Shown: positions 1-8,660, numbered from the stretch's first letter. The stretch is 22,193 nucleotides of DNA from Prevotella sp. UBA6429 (GCA_002437285.1 DJOV01000054.1:308-22500), one strand, 5' to 3'. Translations and numbers: made by a program. The notes: generated by a model not told the origin, from the sequence alone.

Positions 1-37
1 TAAACCCCAGGGGTGCGGGAAGGCCATAAACCGAATG

Positions 38-114
38 AAACCGCTCACGCATGTCTCGCAAGCCATGCTGTTTACACTCCGTGGTCATGGACGGATGAAT
101 GGCGTGAGCGGTTT
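38..114. repeat. 13-bp perfect inverted repeat with 51-bp spacer
   Basis: AAACCGCTCACGC at 38-50 is the exact reverse complement of GCGTGAGCGGTTT at 102-114. A second partial partner for the outer end, ATAAACCG, lies at 26-33. The spacer shows no convincing coding content. It lies immediately before the ATPase gene fragment, so it may be part of a degraded mobile or repeat element. No function can be assigned from sequence alone. Confidence 0.6.
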
Positions 115-135
115 ATATGGGTTTACATTCAAGCC
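111..135 (+). repeat. imperfect 25-bp repeat, copy A (partner at the right end of the window)
   Basis: This segment matches the reverse complement of 22162-22186 at 22 of 25 positions (shared cores GTTTATAT, GGTTTACA and TCAA). Similarity seems to continue weakly beyond the core to a common CCAAATT (about 152-158 here). The two copies are in opposite orientation at the two ends of the window. It may be a dispersed intergenic repeat of this genome; the family is not recognised. Confidence 0.45.
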
Positions 136-154
136 ATGGGTCTTGTCACGCCAA

Positions 155-325
155 ATTCCGGAAGAGCCGAAATTCATCTATGGAGTCGTGAAAGAAGGTG
201 CTCGTGCAAAGGACTTTGAGCTTGCCGTCGAATGGTTGAGAAATGCAGGTCTTGTCTATAAGGTCAATAGATGCAAGAAACCTCAACTGCCATGGGCTGC
301 ATACGAAGGCTTTTCTGCCTCCAAA
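155..325 (+). pseudogene. remnant of an AAA-type ATPase, DUF4143 region
   Basis: The reading frame encodes KFIYGVVKEGARAKDFELA followed by a stretch with AVEWLRNAGLVYKVNR and KKPQLPWAAYEGFSA. From memory this matches the C-terminal DUF4143 part of the AAA-family ATPases with DUF4143 that are abundant in Bacteroidota. Only about 57 codons resemble the family. The P-loop ATPase half and the rest of the C-terminal half are missing: the family-like text stops near 325 and the frame ends at 343. The residues encoded before 155 do not resemble the family. This is best read as a decayed fragment; the breakpoints are approximate. Confidence 0.65.
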
Positions 326-334
326 TCCGAAAAC

Positions 335-372
335 AGGAGATAAAACACCTGATGATAGGTGTTTTACCTCCT
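335..372. terminator. strong symmetrical hairpin, possible bidirectional terminator or intron-end relic
   Basis: AGGAGATAAAACACCT (335-350) pairs with AGGTGTTTTACCTCCT (357-372) over 16 positions with one mismatch and the loop GATGAT. It lies between the ATPase remnant and the 3' end of the Na/Pi transporter gene. There is no U-tract on either strand. It closely resembles a hairpin formed by the last 40 bases of the group IIC intron (15258-15297), so it may instead be a relic of a related intron 3' end. Confidence 0.5.
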
Positions 373-388
373 GCTTTGAACGCATGAT

Positions 389-417
389 GATGCTTGCCTC
401 CTTTATCGGCAAGCATC
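389..417 (-). terminator. hairpin downstream of the Na/Pi transporter gene
   Basis: GATGCTTGCC (389-398) and GGCAAGCATC (408-417) form a perfect 10-bp stem with a 9-base loop, 7 bases beyond the stop codon of the minus-strand gene. No clear U-run follows on the minus strand, so a terminator or 3'-end stabilising role is inferred from position only. Confidence 0.5.
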
Positions 418-424
418 AGGATGC

Positions 425-2113
425 TCATGCAGCGGTCTGGCGTACGCCCATGCGCGCCTCGACCACGTTGACCACAAAGTCGCCCAGACGCTCACACTCC
501 TGGATGAGGTCCATGTACATCGTGCCGACGGTGTAGGTGTAGAGATGGTCGTTCACGTCGGTGATGTTCTGTGTGCGGAGCTGGTTGCGGTAGTTGTTGA
601 TCTCGTTCTCCACGTTGAACGAGCGGTTGGCGTCGAGCTCGTCCTTGTGTCCGCGGAGCATGACGTTCATCTGCGAGAGGGCATCGTCGGTGAGCTCAAA
701 CATCTGGTGGATGTGCTCATACTGCGTCTCGGTGAACCCTTCCTTGCTGTTCTTCAGCCGGCTGATGGTGCGGGCCAGGTTGTAGTTGCTGTCGCCGATG
801 CTCTCGATCTCGGATATCTCGCGCAGCATGGCGCGCACCTTCTCCTTGGTCTCGTCGGAGAGATGGGCGTTTGACACGTTGTCGAGATACTTGGCAATCT
901 CCAGTTCCATGTTGTCGGAGATGCCCTCATACTTCTCGATGCGCGAGTAGAGCTTCACAAACTTGTCATCGTCGGTCTCGCCCAGCAGTTCGCGCACCAT
1001 GCCAAACATGCGCTGGATGCGCTCGGCGAAGCTCTGTATCTCCTTCTGGGCCTCCAGCACGGAGAGCTCCGGTGTCTTCATGATGCCCGTGGAGATGAAG
1101 CGCAGGCGGAAGTCGTCCTCGTCCTTGTTGGGCTTGGGCTTCCACACCATGCAGCATACCTTGGCCACACCCTTGACGAAGGGCAGCAGGAGGACGGTGT
1201 TGGCCACGTTGAAACAGGTGTGGAATGCGGCCAGCGAGAACGTGAGCTGGGTGTGCGAGGGCGTGATGGCGGGATTGGTGGGGTCAAAGCCCACCAGGCC
1301 ACAGGCCATGTTGACGAAGTGGCGGAACACGATGAGCACCCAGATGACACCGAACACGTTGAAGAAAAGGTGGCCGAAGGCGGCGCGGCGGGCCTCGGTG
1401 TTGGCCGTCAGGGCCACGAGGTTGGCGGTGAGCGTGGTGCCGATGTTCTCGCCCATCACCAGCGCGATGCCCAGGTAGATGGGCAGGTTGGCCTGCGTGC
1501 AGAGCATCATGGTGATGGCCATGAGCGCTGCCGAACTCTGCAAGATGCACGTCAGGATGGTGCCGAAGAGCAGGAACAACAGGATGGTGCCAAAGCTATT
1601 GGGGTCGAAACTGGCAAAAAACGATTGGAGGGCGCCCATCTCTTCGGGGGGGACCTGTGACTCGCCGAGGGTGGTCAAGGCCAAGAACATGAAAGAGATG
1701 CCGAAAAGGAAGTCGCCGATGTAACGGCGTTTCTTGGAATAGATGAGTAGCAGACCTATGAGAAAAACGGGCCACACAAAGTTGCTAATCTTGAAGGAGA
1801 AGCCGGCCGACATGATCCAGGCCGTGAGCGTGGTGCCGATGTTGGCACCCATGATGACCGAGATGGCTTGCACGAGGGTCAGCAACCCTGCGTTGACAAA
1901 CGACACCGTCATCACGGTGGTGGCTGTTGACGACTGCACGGCAACGGTGGTGAACATACCGGTTAGCACACCCGAGACGCGGTTGGTGGTCATGGCGCTG
2001 AGCACATGGCGAAGCTGGGGGCCAGCCAACTTCTGCAGAGCCTCGCTCATGACCTTCATGCCATAGATGAGCAATGCCAAGGCTCCAACGATTTTTAAGA
2101 GTAGAATCCACAT
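425..2113 (-). CDS. Na/Pi cotransporter family protein with C-terminal PhoU-like domain
   Basis: Inner-membrane sodium-dependent phosphate (or related anion) transporter of the Na_Pi_cotrans family, 562 residues from the chosen start. The two internal repeats typical of the family are visible: QSSTA at about residues 60-64 with GANIGTT at 89-95, then QSSAA at 192-196 with GENIGTT at 221-227. Hydrophobic segments fill roughly residues 1-320. A charged helical region of about 350-550 matches the PhoU-like tail of the long bacterial members. The open frame extends 30 codons upstream, but MWILLLKIVGALALLIYGMK is the usual N terminus, so the ATG at 2113 is preferred. It is divergent from the nucleoside kinase with a shared spacer of 106 bases. 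The substrate is inferred from the family. Confidence 0.93.
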   Translation of the reverse strand: MWILLLKIVGALALLIYGMKVMSEALQKLAGPQLRHVLSAMTTNRVSGVLTGMFTTVAVQSSTATTVMTVSFVNAGLLTLVQAISVIMGANIGTTLTAWIMSAGFSFKISNFVWPVFLIGLLLIYSKKRRYIGDFLFGISFMFLALTTLGESQVPPEEMGALQSFFASFDPNSFGTILLFLLFGTILTCILQSSAALMAITMMLCTQANLPIYLGIALVMGENIGTTLTANLVALTANTEARRAAFGHLFFNVFGVIWVLIVFRHFVNMACGLVGFDPTNPAITPSHTQLTFSLAAFHTCFNVANTVLLLPFVKGVAKVCCMVWKPKPNKDEDDFRLRFISTGIMKTPELSVLEAQKEIQSFAERIQRMFGMVRELLGETDDDKFVKLYSRIEKYEGISDNMELEIAKYLDNVSNAHLSDETKEKVRAMLREISEIESIGDSNYNLARTISRLKNSKEGFTETQYEHIHQMFELTDDALSQMNVMLRGHKDELDANRSFNVENEINNYRNQLRTQNITDVNDHLYTYTVGTMYMDLIQECERLGDFVVNVVEARMGVRQTAA

Positions 2114-2141
2114 ATTTTCACATAATTTGTTGTGCGATGTC

Positions 2142-2172
2142 TTTGGGATTTTGAGGGAAATGAGTACATTTA
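2142..2172 (+). promoter_or_regulatory. candidate Bacteroidota promoter for the nucleoside kinase
   Basis: TTTG at 2142-2145 and TACATTTA at 2165-2172, separated by 19 bases, fit the TTTG / TAnnTTTG layout except for the last base of the -7 element. The ATG of the kinase follows 47 bases downstream. Confidence 0.4.
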
Positions 2173-2219
2173 CAGCCGATTTCAACAAGCAACATGAGGT
2201 CAACTAAATTGTCATCAAG

Positions 2220-3881
2220 ATGAAACAAGTAATTCAAATCCGTTGCAAAAATAATAAAAAAAACAAAGAAGTCGCTATCGGAAGCTCACTTTCTGATGTT
2301 TTTGGCGAATTAAATTTGGAAATGCCCTACGGCCCGGTGGTCGCAAAGGTTAATAATAAGGTGGAAGGACTCAACTTCCGCCTCTATCACAACAAGGACG
2401 TGGAGTTTCTTGACATGACCAGCGGATCGGGGTCGCGAGCCTACACGCGCACGCTGTTCTTCGTGCTCTGCAAGGCCGTGCACGACCTCTATCCGGGCAG
2501 CCATGTGGTCATAGACATACCCGTGAGCAATGGCTACTTTGTCGACTTGAGCATCGGCCATGCCGTGGAGCTCGACGATGTGGCGCGCATCCGCCAGCGT
2601 ATGCAGGAGATTGTCGATGCCCATCTGCCTGTCAGGCGCTTTGAGGTGCCCACGGAGGATGCCGTGAAGATGTTTGAGGACAAGGGCGACAGCGCCAAGG
2701 CCAAGTTGCTCAGGTCATCGGGGACGCTCTACACCACTTATTATCAGATTGACGACTACGTGGACTATTACTACGGGTCGCTGCTGACCAACACCGCCAA
2801 GCTCTATCTCTTCGGACTGGAGAAATACTTCGATGGTCTGCTCCTGCGCATCCCTGACAGGAAGAACCCCGGCGTGCTGCCCGAGATGACTCACCAGGAC
2901 AAGATGTTTGAGATCTTCAAGGAGCACCACCGCTGGCAGGACCTCATCGGCGTGCGCACCGTGGGCGACTTCAATGAGCTGGTGGCGGAAGGGCAGGCCA
3001 CCGATCTCATCAACGTGTCGGAGGCCTTGCAGGAGAAGAAGATCGCGAAGATCGCCGAGGAGATTGCCAGCCGCAAGGGCATCAAGCTTATCCTGCTCGC
3101 CGGCCCATCGTCGTCGGGCAAGACCACAACCTGCAAGCGACTGTCCATCCAACTGGTGACCAATGGTATCAAGCCCTTGCAGATCTCGCTCGACGATTAC
3201 TTTGTGGACAGGCATCTCACACCCAAGGACGAGCATGGCGAGTATGACTATGAGAGCATCTATGCGCTCAACCTGAAGCTCATCAATGACCAGTTCAACG
3301 CCCTCTTCCGGGGCGAGGAGGTCGAGCTGCCCAAGTACAACTTCCAGACGGGGACGAGCGAAAAGAGCGGCAAGCGGCTGAAGATGGAACCCAACAACGT
3401 GCTGGTCGTGGAAGGCATACATGCCCTCAACCCTGAGCTGACGGCCCAGATACCCGAGCAGCAGAAGTTCCGCGTCTACGTGTCGGCTCTCACCACCATC
3501 CTCCTCGATGACCACAACTACATCCCCACGACCGACAACCGGTTGTTGCGTCGCATCATCCGCGACTACAAGTATCGTGGTGTCAACGCCCAGGAGACCA
3601 TCCATCGCTGGCCATCGGTGAGGGCGGGCGAAAACAAGTGGATCTTCCCCTACCAGGAACATGCCGATGCGGTGTTCAACTCGGCCATGCTCTTCGAGCT
3701 GTCCGTCATCAAGCAACAGGCGGTGCCCTTGCTCGAGCAGGTGCCCGAGAACTGCGAGGAGTACTCGGAGGCCTATCGCTTGCGCAAGTTTCTCAATTAC
3801 ATCCAGCCCATCCCCAACAAGGACATACCGCCCACCAGTCTCTTGCGCGAGTTCCTTGGCGGCAGTTCGTTCAAGTATTGA
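2220..3881 (+). CDS. nucleoside (uridine-type) kinase with N-terminal TGS-like and ThrRS-like domains
   Basis: Cytoplasmic P-loop kinase of 553 residues, a length typical of the Bacteroidota/Thermotoga-type nucleoside kinases. The N terminus (about 1-65) is TGS-like. Residues 70-220 resemble the threonyl-tRNA synthetase second additional domain (HAVELDD near 114-120). The C-terminal half is a phosphoribulokinase/uridine kinase domain with Walker A GPSSSGKTT at 295-303 and the acceptor-side motif DDYFVD at 325-330. The expected reaction is NTP-dependent phosphorylation of a nucleoside such as uridine; the real substrate is not shown by sequence. The ATG at 2220 begins the TGS-like domain directly. 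The pseudouridine synthase gene follows after 53 bases on the same strand. Confidence 0.9.
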   Translation: MKQVIQIRCKNNKKNKEVAIGSSLSDVFGELNLEMPYGPVVAKVNNKVEGLNFRLYHNKDVEFLDMTSGSGSRAYTRTLFFVLCKAVHDLYPGSHVVIDIPVSNGYFVDLSIGHAVELDDVARIRQRMQEIVDAHLPVRRFEVPTEDAVKMFEDKGDSAKAKLLRSSGTLYTTYYQIDDYVDYYYGSLLTNTAKLYLFGLEKYFDGLLLRIPDRKNPGVLPEMTHQDKMFEIFKEHHRWQDLIGVRTVGDFNELVAEGQATDLINVSEALQEKKIAKIAEEIASRKGIKLILLAGPSSSGKTTTCKRLSIQLVTNGIKPLQISLDDYFVDRHLTPKDEHGEYDYESIYALNLKLINDQFNALFRGEEVELPKYNFQTGTSEKSGKRLKMEPNNVLVVEGIHALNPELTAQIPEQQKFRVYVSALTTILLDDHNYIPTTDNRLLRRIIRDYKYRGVNAQETIHRWPSVRAGENKWIFPYQEHADAVFNSAMLFELSVIKQQAVPLLEQVPENCEEYSEAYRLRKFLNYIQPIPNKDIPPTSLLREFLGGSSFKY

Positions 3882-3934
3882 CCTTCTATCATGTGGGGCG
3901 TGGCACCCGCTGCGGCCACGCCCTTACAAATGTT

Positions 3935-5506
3935 ATGGCACATACCCTTTTCCATCCGCTGCCGTCTGTGACGGCGCTCCCCGTGGTGTTCAACAATCCG
4001 TTCTACTACGAACCTCATCCCGTCTGCCAGTTGGCCATGGGTCAACTGGCTGCGTGGCTGCGTGGCGAGGACAGTCCGTTCTCGGCCGTTCCTGCCGTTG
4101 CGGCTTTTCGGGAGGAGGCAGGGCGTGGCAAGATGTTTGGCGTATTGGTGGTGCGTCGTGAGGCAGACGGCGCTGCGGGCTACCTTGCCGGCTATAGCGG
4201 CCAGTTGTGTGGTCGCAGCGACTGGACCGACTTTGTGCCGGCCGTGTTCGACTATCTCCAGCCTGACGGGCACTTCAAGCGTCACGAGGCGGAGATAGTG
4301 GGCGTCAACCGGGAGATTGACCTGTTGGAGGCGGAGCGACGGGTGGCCGATGATGAGGCGGAGCGGCTGGACGAAGGCGATCCGCGTCCCATGTTCGAGA
4401 AAGCGAAGGGGGAAGGTGAGACAGATGAGGAACATGTGAGGAGGCGCCAGTTTGAGAATTCCGAACTGCACAGGTGGAAGGTGCGCCACAAGGCAAGAAT
4501 GGCCCAATGGCAAGCCCGGTGGCAGGAGAAGGAAGTCCGCCTTTTGTCGCTCAAGCGCTTGCGCCGACAAAAGAGTGACGACTTGCAGCGTTGGCTGTTT
4601 TCACATTTCTCGATGATGAACGCCCGTGGCGAGCGCAAGGACCTGCTCGAGATTTTTGGTGCCATTCCCCCCAGCGGCAGCGGTGAGTGTTGCGAACCCA
4701 AACTGCTGCAATATGCCTACACCCATGGCCTGCACCCACTGGGCATGGCCATGATGTGGTGGGGCGACAGTCCGAAGCGGGAGGTGCGGCACCATGGACA
4801 CTATTATCCGGCTTGCAACAAGCGGTGCAAGCCCATCTTGGGATGGATGTTGCGAGGGCTCGACGTGGCTCCCAATCCTCTGGAGCAGCCCACCCGCCAC
4901 TCACTGGAGACGCTCTATGAAGACGCGGACATCTGCGTGGTGCTCAAGCCGGCGGGCATGTTGAGCGTGCCGGGCAAGAGCGGGCGCGAGAGTGTGGAGC
5001 AAGTCATGCGGCTGCGCTACCCTGAGGTCACCTGCCCGCTCATCGTCCATCGCCTGGACATGGCCACCAGTGGACTGATGGTCATCACGAAGACCCCGGA
5101 AGCGTATAAGGACCTGCAAGCGCAGTTTGCGCGGCACGAGGTGAAAAAGCGATACGTGGCCCTACTCAGCCGCGACCTTGACACGCCTTCGGGCGAGATA
5201 TCGCTGCCGTTGCGCCCCGATCTCGATGACCGTCCACGGCAAGTGGTCGACGAGGAGCATGGGCGGGAGGCGGTGTCGGCCTATGAGCAAGCGGGGCGAC
5301 GGCGCGTGATCCTCTATCCGCACACTGGGCGGACGCACCAGCTTCGTGTGCACTGCGCTCACCGCAAGGGACTTGACAATCCCATTCAGGGCGATGAACT
5401 CTATGGCACCAAGGCTGACAGGTTGTATCTGCACGCGGAGCAAATCACCTTCCGTCATCCCACGACGGGGCGGATGATGGTCTTCACGGCCAAGGCACCA
5501 TTCTGA
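3935..5506 (+). CDS. RluA-family RNA pseudouridine synthase with long N-terminal extension
   Basis: Converts uridine to pseudouridine in RNA, probably rRNA or tRNA. The catalytic domain occupies about residues 325-523. It contains HRLDMATSGLMVITKT with catalytic Asp near residue 375, and the late motif GRTHQLRVH. The first ~320 residues are an extension seen in some Bacteroidota and gamma-proteobacterial RluA proteins. It includes a charged, probably coiled-coil stretch (about 118-215) and a Cys/His-rich segment (ECCEPK near 251-256, PACNKRC near 292-298). The frame is open back to 3638 inside the kinase gene, but the ATG at 3935 lies after the kinase stop and starts MAHTLFHPLP. Target site unknown. 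Confidence 0.9.
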   Translation: MAHTLFHPLPSVTALPVVFNNPFYYEPHPVCQLAMGQLAAWLRGEDSPFSAVPAVAAFREEAGRGKMFGVLVVRREADGAAGYLAGYSGQLCGRSDWTDFVPAVFDYLQPDGHFKRHEAEIVGVNREIDLLEAERRVADDEAERLDEGDPRPMFEKAKGEGETDEEHVRRRQFENSELHRWKVRHKARMAQWQARWQEKEVRLLSLKRLRRQKSDDLQRWLFSHFSMMNARGERKDLLEIFGAIPPSGSGECCEPKLLQYAYTHGLHPLGMAMMWWGDSPKREVRHHGHYYPACNKRCKPILGWMLRGLDVAPNPLEQPTRHSLETLYEDADICVVLKPAGMLSVPGKSGRESVEQVMRLRYPEVTCPLIVHRLDMATSGLMVITKTPEAYKDLQAQFARHEVKKRYVALLSRDLDTPSGEISLPLRPDLDDRPRQVVDEEHGREAVSAYEQAGRRRVILYPHTGRTHQLRVHCAHRKGLDNPIQGDELYGTKADRLYLHAEQITFRHPTTGRMMVFTAKAPF

Positions 5507-5621
5507 CTTGAAGTCGCGAGCGAAGGTGTCGTCCGGGCGTCCTTTTTGGCTTGTCTGCGATGCCGAATTCGTGTTATTTATCTAAATAGGTGGCGAAACC
5601 ATCATTATGACACGTCAAGAT

Positions 5622-5652
5622 TTGTTGCAATGGTTTAATTTTTTTATATTTG
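5622..5652 (+). promoter_or_regulatory. Bacteroidota promoter of the envelope-modification operon
   Basis: TATATTTG at 5645-5652 matches the TAnnTTTG -7 element. TTG occurs at 5622-5624 and 5625-5627, giving spacers of 20 or 17 bases. The surrounding DNA is unusually AT-rich. Transcription would start near 5660, about 30 bases before the ATG at 5691. Nothing else was recognised in the 5507-5690 gap. Confidence 0.7.
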
Positions 5653-5690
5653 CACAATGATTGTGGCATGGCCAAACAAGATTGCAACGG

Positions 5691-7568
5691 ATGAAAACCA
5701 TTAGACAGATAGCACATGGGCTGATACGGCCCCTTGTGGCAAACGGCACGTTTTTAGTAATGATGTATGCGCTGGGAGTGCTCTGCTCCGTGCTGACATT
5801 GCCCCACCAGCGAGGCGCCCATCTTTATGACAACCTCTTCCTGGAACTTTTTCTCGACACCTATGTGGCGTGTGTGGCGCTGACCCTCTTGCCCCGCAAG
5901 GTGCGCGTGTGGGTGCGGCGGCTGCTCTATGTGGCGCTCTACGCCGTGGCCGTGGTCGATGTCTATTGCTTCTGGAAGTTTAGTTCGACGCTTACCCCCA
6001 CGATGTTGCTGCTGGTTGCCGAGACTGACGCACGCGAGGCCAGCGAGTTCTTGCACTCCTATCTCTCGCCCGATGTGGTGTTCTCGCCTGTGGGGTGGGT
6101 GTTGCTGCTCATCGTTTTGCATGGAGTGTGGGCTGCGCGCCGTCATGTGTGGCGCCTGGTGGGCCATGACCGGCAAGTGCGCTGGCAGGCATGGATAGAC
6201 TGCCAAGCCGCTGGCCTGAAACGCTGGCGTGCCCAAAGCGTAGCTGCGGGCGTCGTGGCTGTGCTGCTCGTGGTGAGTGCCTGCACCAGCTTTCGCAACA
6301 AGGTGGGCATGACCCAGCTCATGACGGCGGGAACCATTGGCACCGTGGAGCACCTGCTCACGCAGAAAGACTGTGGCAACATGTATCTGCCCGTCTACCG
6401 CCTGGTGTTCAGCTGGAACAGCAATCGGCTGGCCGACAAGCAAGTGGGGCTGTGTATCGCTGCCGCCCAGCGTGTCACTGTCGACTCATGCACGTTCCGG
6501 TCGCCCACCATCGTGCTCATCATCGGCGAGAGTTATGGCAAGCAACACTCGCAGCAATACGGCTATTACCTCAAGACCACGCCACGGCAGGTGAAGCGCG
6601 AGGAGAGTGGCTTGCTTACGCGCTTCAGTGACGTGGTGACTTGTTGGAACCTCACAAGTTTCGTGTTCAAGAATATTCTCTCGATGCATGTCGTGGGCGA
6701 GAAGGGCGAGTGGTGCGACTATTCACTCTTTCCTGAACTCTTCCGCAAGGCCGGTTACCGTGTGACGTTTCTCACCAACCAGTTTCTGCCCAAGGCCAAG
6801 GAAGCCGTCTATGACTTCTCGGGCGGCTTCTTCCTCAACGACCCCACACTCAGCGCCGCTCAGTTTGACTTGCGCAACCAGCGTACTCATCGCTTCGACG
6901 AGGGACTGCTGAAGGACTATGACCGTCTCGTCGGTGACGGCAAGATACAGCTCAAGGGCGACTCCGCCCATAACCTTGTCATCTTCCACCTCATCGGGCA
7001 GCACGTCAACTATCGAACGCGATGCCCCAACAACCAGCGGGTGTTCGGGCCTGAGGCTTACCAGGAGCGTCGTCCCGACCTCACCAAGAAGCAACGGCGC
7101 ATCCTGGCCGATTACGACAATGCCGTGCACTATAATGATTCGATAGTCGACGCCATCATCTCGCGCTTCGAGAATAAGGACGCCATCGTCATCTACATGC
7201 CCGATCACGGTGAGGAGTGCTATGAGCCTGGACGTGGCTTCATCTGCCGCAACCACAGCGCACAGGTCGACTGGCCCTTGGCCCACTATGAGTTTGAGGT
7301 GCCGTTCTGGATCTATTGTTCCCACCGCTACGCCGTGAACCATCCCCAGGTGTTCAAGGCCATCAAGGATGCCAAGGACAAGCGATTCATGACCGATGCC
7401 CTGCCTCATATGCTGGTATGGTTGGCCGGCATCGGGACGAAAGACTATCACGACCGGTACAACCTCCTGTCGCCCGACTACGATGCCATGAGGCCCCGTA
7501 TATTGAAGAACAACGCCGACTACGATGCCCTTCGCAGTCATGCACATAACGACAAGAAACATGAATGA
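5691..7568 (+). CDS. phosphoethanolamine-transferase-like, sulfatase-fold membrane protein
   Basis: A 625-residue alkaline-phosphatase-superfamily enzyme (sulfatase domain) of the EptA/CptA type, which transfers phosphoethanolamine to lipid A, core sugar or other glycans on the periplasmic face. Several hydrophobic segments lie in about residues 15-200 and the soluble domain runs from about 270 to 600. Visible site residues are IIGES with Glu280, LTS with candidate nucleophile Thr322, GQH with His438, and MPDHGEE with Asp505-His506. The Glu-to-Thr spacing agrees with EptA-type enzymes. A TTG in frame at 5661 is possible, but ATG 5691 with MKTIRQIAHG is preferred because it follows the promoter at a normal distance. 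Its last 8 bases overlap the next gene, so the two are co-transcribed. Donor and acceptor are inferred. Confidence 0.85.
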   Translation: MKTIRQIAHGLIRPLVANGTFLVMMYALGVLCSVLTLPHQRGAHLYDNLFLELFLDTYVACVALTLLPRKVRVWVRRLLYVALYAVAVVDVYCFWKFSSTLTPTMLLLVAETDAREASEFLHSYLSPDVVFSPVGWVLLLIVLHGVWAARRHVWRLVGHDRQVRWQAWIDCQAAGLKRWRAQSVAAGVVAVLLVVSACTSFRNKVGMTQLMTAGTIGTVEHLLTQKDCGNMYLPVYRLVFSWNSNRLADKQVGLCIAAAQRVTVDSCTFRSPTIVLIIGESYGKQHSQQYGYYLKTTPRQVKREESGLLTRFSDVVTCWNLTSFVFKNILSMHVVGEKGEWCDYSLFPELFRKAGYRVTFLTNQFLPKAKEAVYDFSGGFFLNDPTLSAAQFDLRNQRTHRFDEGLLKDYDRLVGDGKIQLKGDSAHNLVIFHLIGQHVNYRTRCPNNQRVFGPEAYQERRPDLTKKQRRILADYDNAVHYNDSIVDAIISRFENKDAIVIYMPDHGEECYEPGRGFICRNHSAQVDWPLAHYEFEVPFWIYCSHRYAVNHPQVFKAIKDAKDKRFMTDALPHMLVWLAGIGTKDYHDRYNLLSPDYDAMRPRILKNNADYDALRSHAHNDKKHE

Positions 7569-8637
7569 CGGACTTCTCTCCCGCGCCGAGTGTGCAGCCC
7601 TGCGCGGCCTTGCCATCATCGGCATCTTCCTTCATAACTATTGCCACTGGCTGGGACCGGTGGTGAAGGAGAACGAGTACACTTACTCTCAGCACAACGT
7701 GGATTGGCTCACGCAGGTCATGGCCAGTCCCGACAACCTGCTTGCCGCACACCTCATCTCGTTTTTCGGACATTATGGCGTGCCCGTGTTTCTCTTCCTC
7801 AGTGCCTATGGCCTGGAATTGAAGTATGGGCGAAGCATGTATGTGGCCCCCTGGAGGTTTGTGAGATACCACTGGAAAAAACTTTTCAGCATGATGATCG
7901 TTGGGTTTGTCTGCTTCACCGTCGTCGATGCCATCACGCCCGGTCGCTGGCACTACACCCTCACGCAGGTGGTGGCCCAGCTGGCCATGGTCAACAACCT
8001 GTTGCCTGATCCCGACCACAACATCTGGCCGGGCCCCTTCTGGTTCTTCGGCCTCATGCTCCAGCTCTACATCATCTACCGCCTGCTGCTCTACAAGCGA
8101 CATTGGGGGTGGACCGTGGCCGCCATGGTGGTGTGTCTCGGTGCGCAGCTGGTCTTGGCACCCGAGGGAGAACCACTCAATTGGTATCGCTACAACTTCA
8201 TGGGTGGCATGCTGCCCTTCGGGTTGGGATTGCTCTTCGCCCGCTATGGCAATCATGTCATCCTCACCCGTCTCAACGCGCCATGCCTGCTGATGTCGGT
8301 CGTGTTCTGCGGTCTCCTCGTCCTGTGGATGAGCGGCAACTTTGTCTTGTGGTCAATTGTGCCGTTGGTAGTGTGCGCTTTCAGTGTCTATTTGGTGAAG
8401 ACCATCGGACTGACGGTCAACACCGCCGCTGGCTCCTGCTTGATGAATGCGCTGGTGTGGATGGGCGATATCTCGGCAGCATTGTTTGTCATCCATCCTG
8501 TGTTGCGCAAGGTGTTCATACCCATCTCGCGCCATGGTGATGTCTACACGGGGCTGCTCCTCTATGTCATAGCCTCCATCGGAGCCGCCTGGCTCATTCG
8601 CCTGGTAATGACAAAGATACCCAAGCCGCAAATGTAA
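7561..8637 (+). CDS. acyltransferase-3 family membrane protein
   Basis: An integral membrane protein of 358 residues, hydrophobic throughout, of the acyltransferase 3 (OafA/NodX-like) family, which O-acetylates or acylates surface sugars using cytoplasmic acyl-CoA. The N-terminal signature is AALRGLAIIGIFLHNYCHW, with the expected His near residue 25, followed by GVPVFLFLSAYGLEL. The ATG at 7561 lies within the 3' end of the upstream gene (ATGAATGA overlap), pointing to translational coupling. An upstream in-frame start at 7525 would lengthen the overlap and adds non-family residues. The substrate is unknown. Confidence 0.88.
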   Translation: MNDGLLSRAECAALRGLAIIGIFLHNYCHWLGPVVKENEYTYSQHNVDWLTQVMASPDNLLAAHLISFFGHYGVPVFLFLSAYGLELKYGRSMYVAPWRFVRYHWKKLFSMMIVGFVCFTVVDAITPGRWHYTLTQVVAQLAMVNNLLPDPDHNIWPGPFWFFGLMLQLYIIYRLLLYKRHWGWTVAAMVVCLGAQLVLAPEGEPLNWYRYNFMGGMLPFGLGLLFARYGNHVILTRLNAPCLLMSVVFCGLLVLWMSGNFVLWSIVPLVVCAFSVYLVKTIGLTVNTAAGSCLMNALVWMGDISAALFVIHPVLRKVFIPISRHGDVYTGLLLYVIASIGAAWLIRLVMTKIPKPQM

Positions 8638-8660
8638 CCTTCTAACCCACGCTTGCATCC

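Noticed and set aside
2715..3716. 333-codon minus-strand frame
   Set aside because: Antisense to the nucleoside kinase, whose motifs are clear; the translation resembles no protein family.
3638..3934. 99-codon upstream extension of the pseudouridine synthase
   Set aside because: It overlaps the end of the kinase gene, and the translation before MAHTLF is unlike the family.
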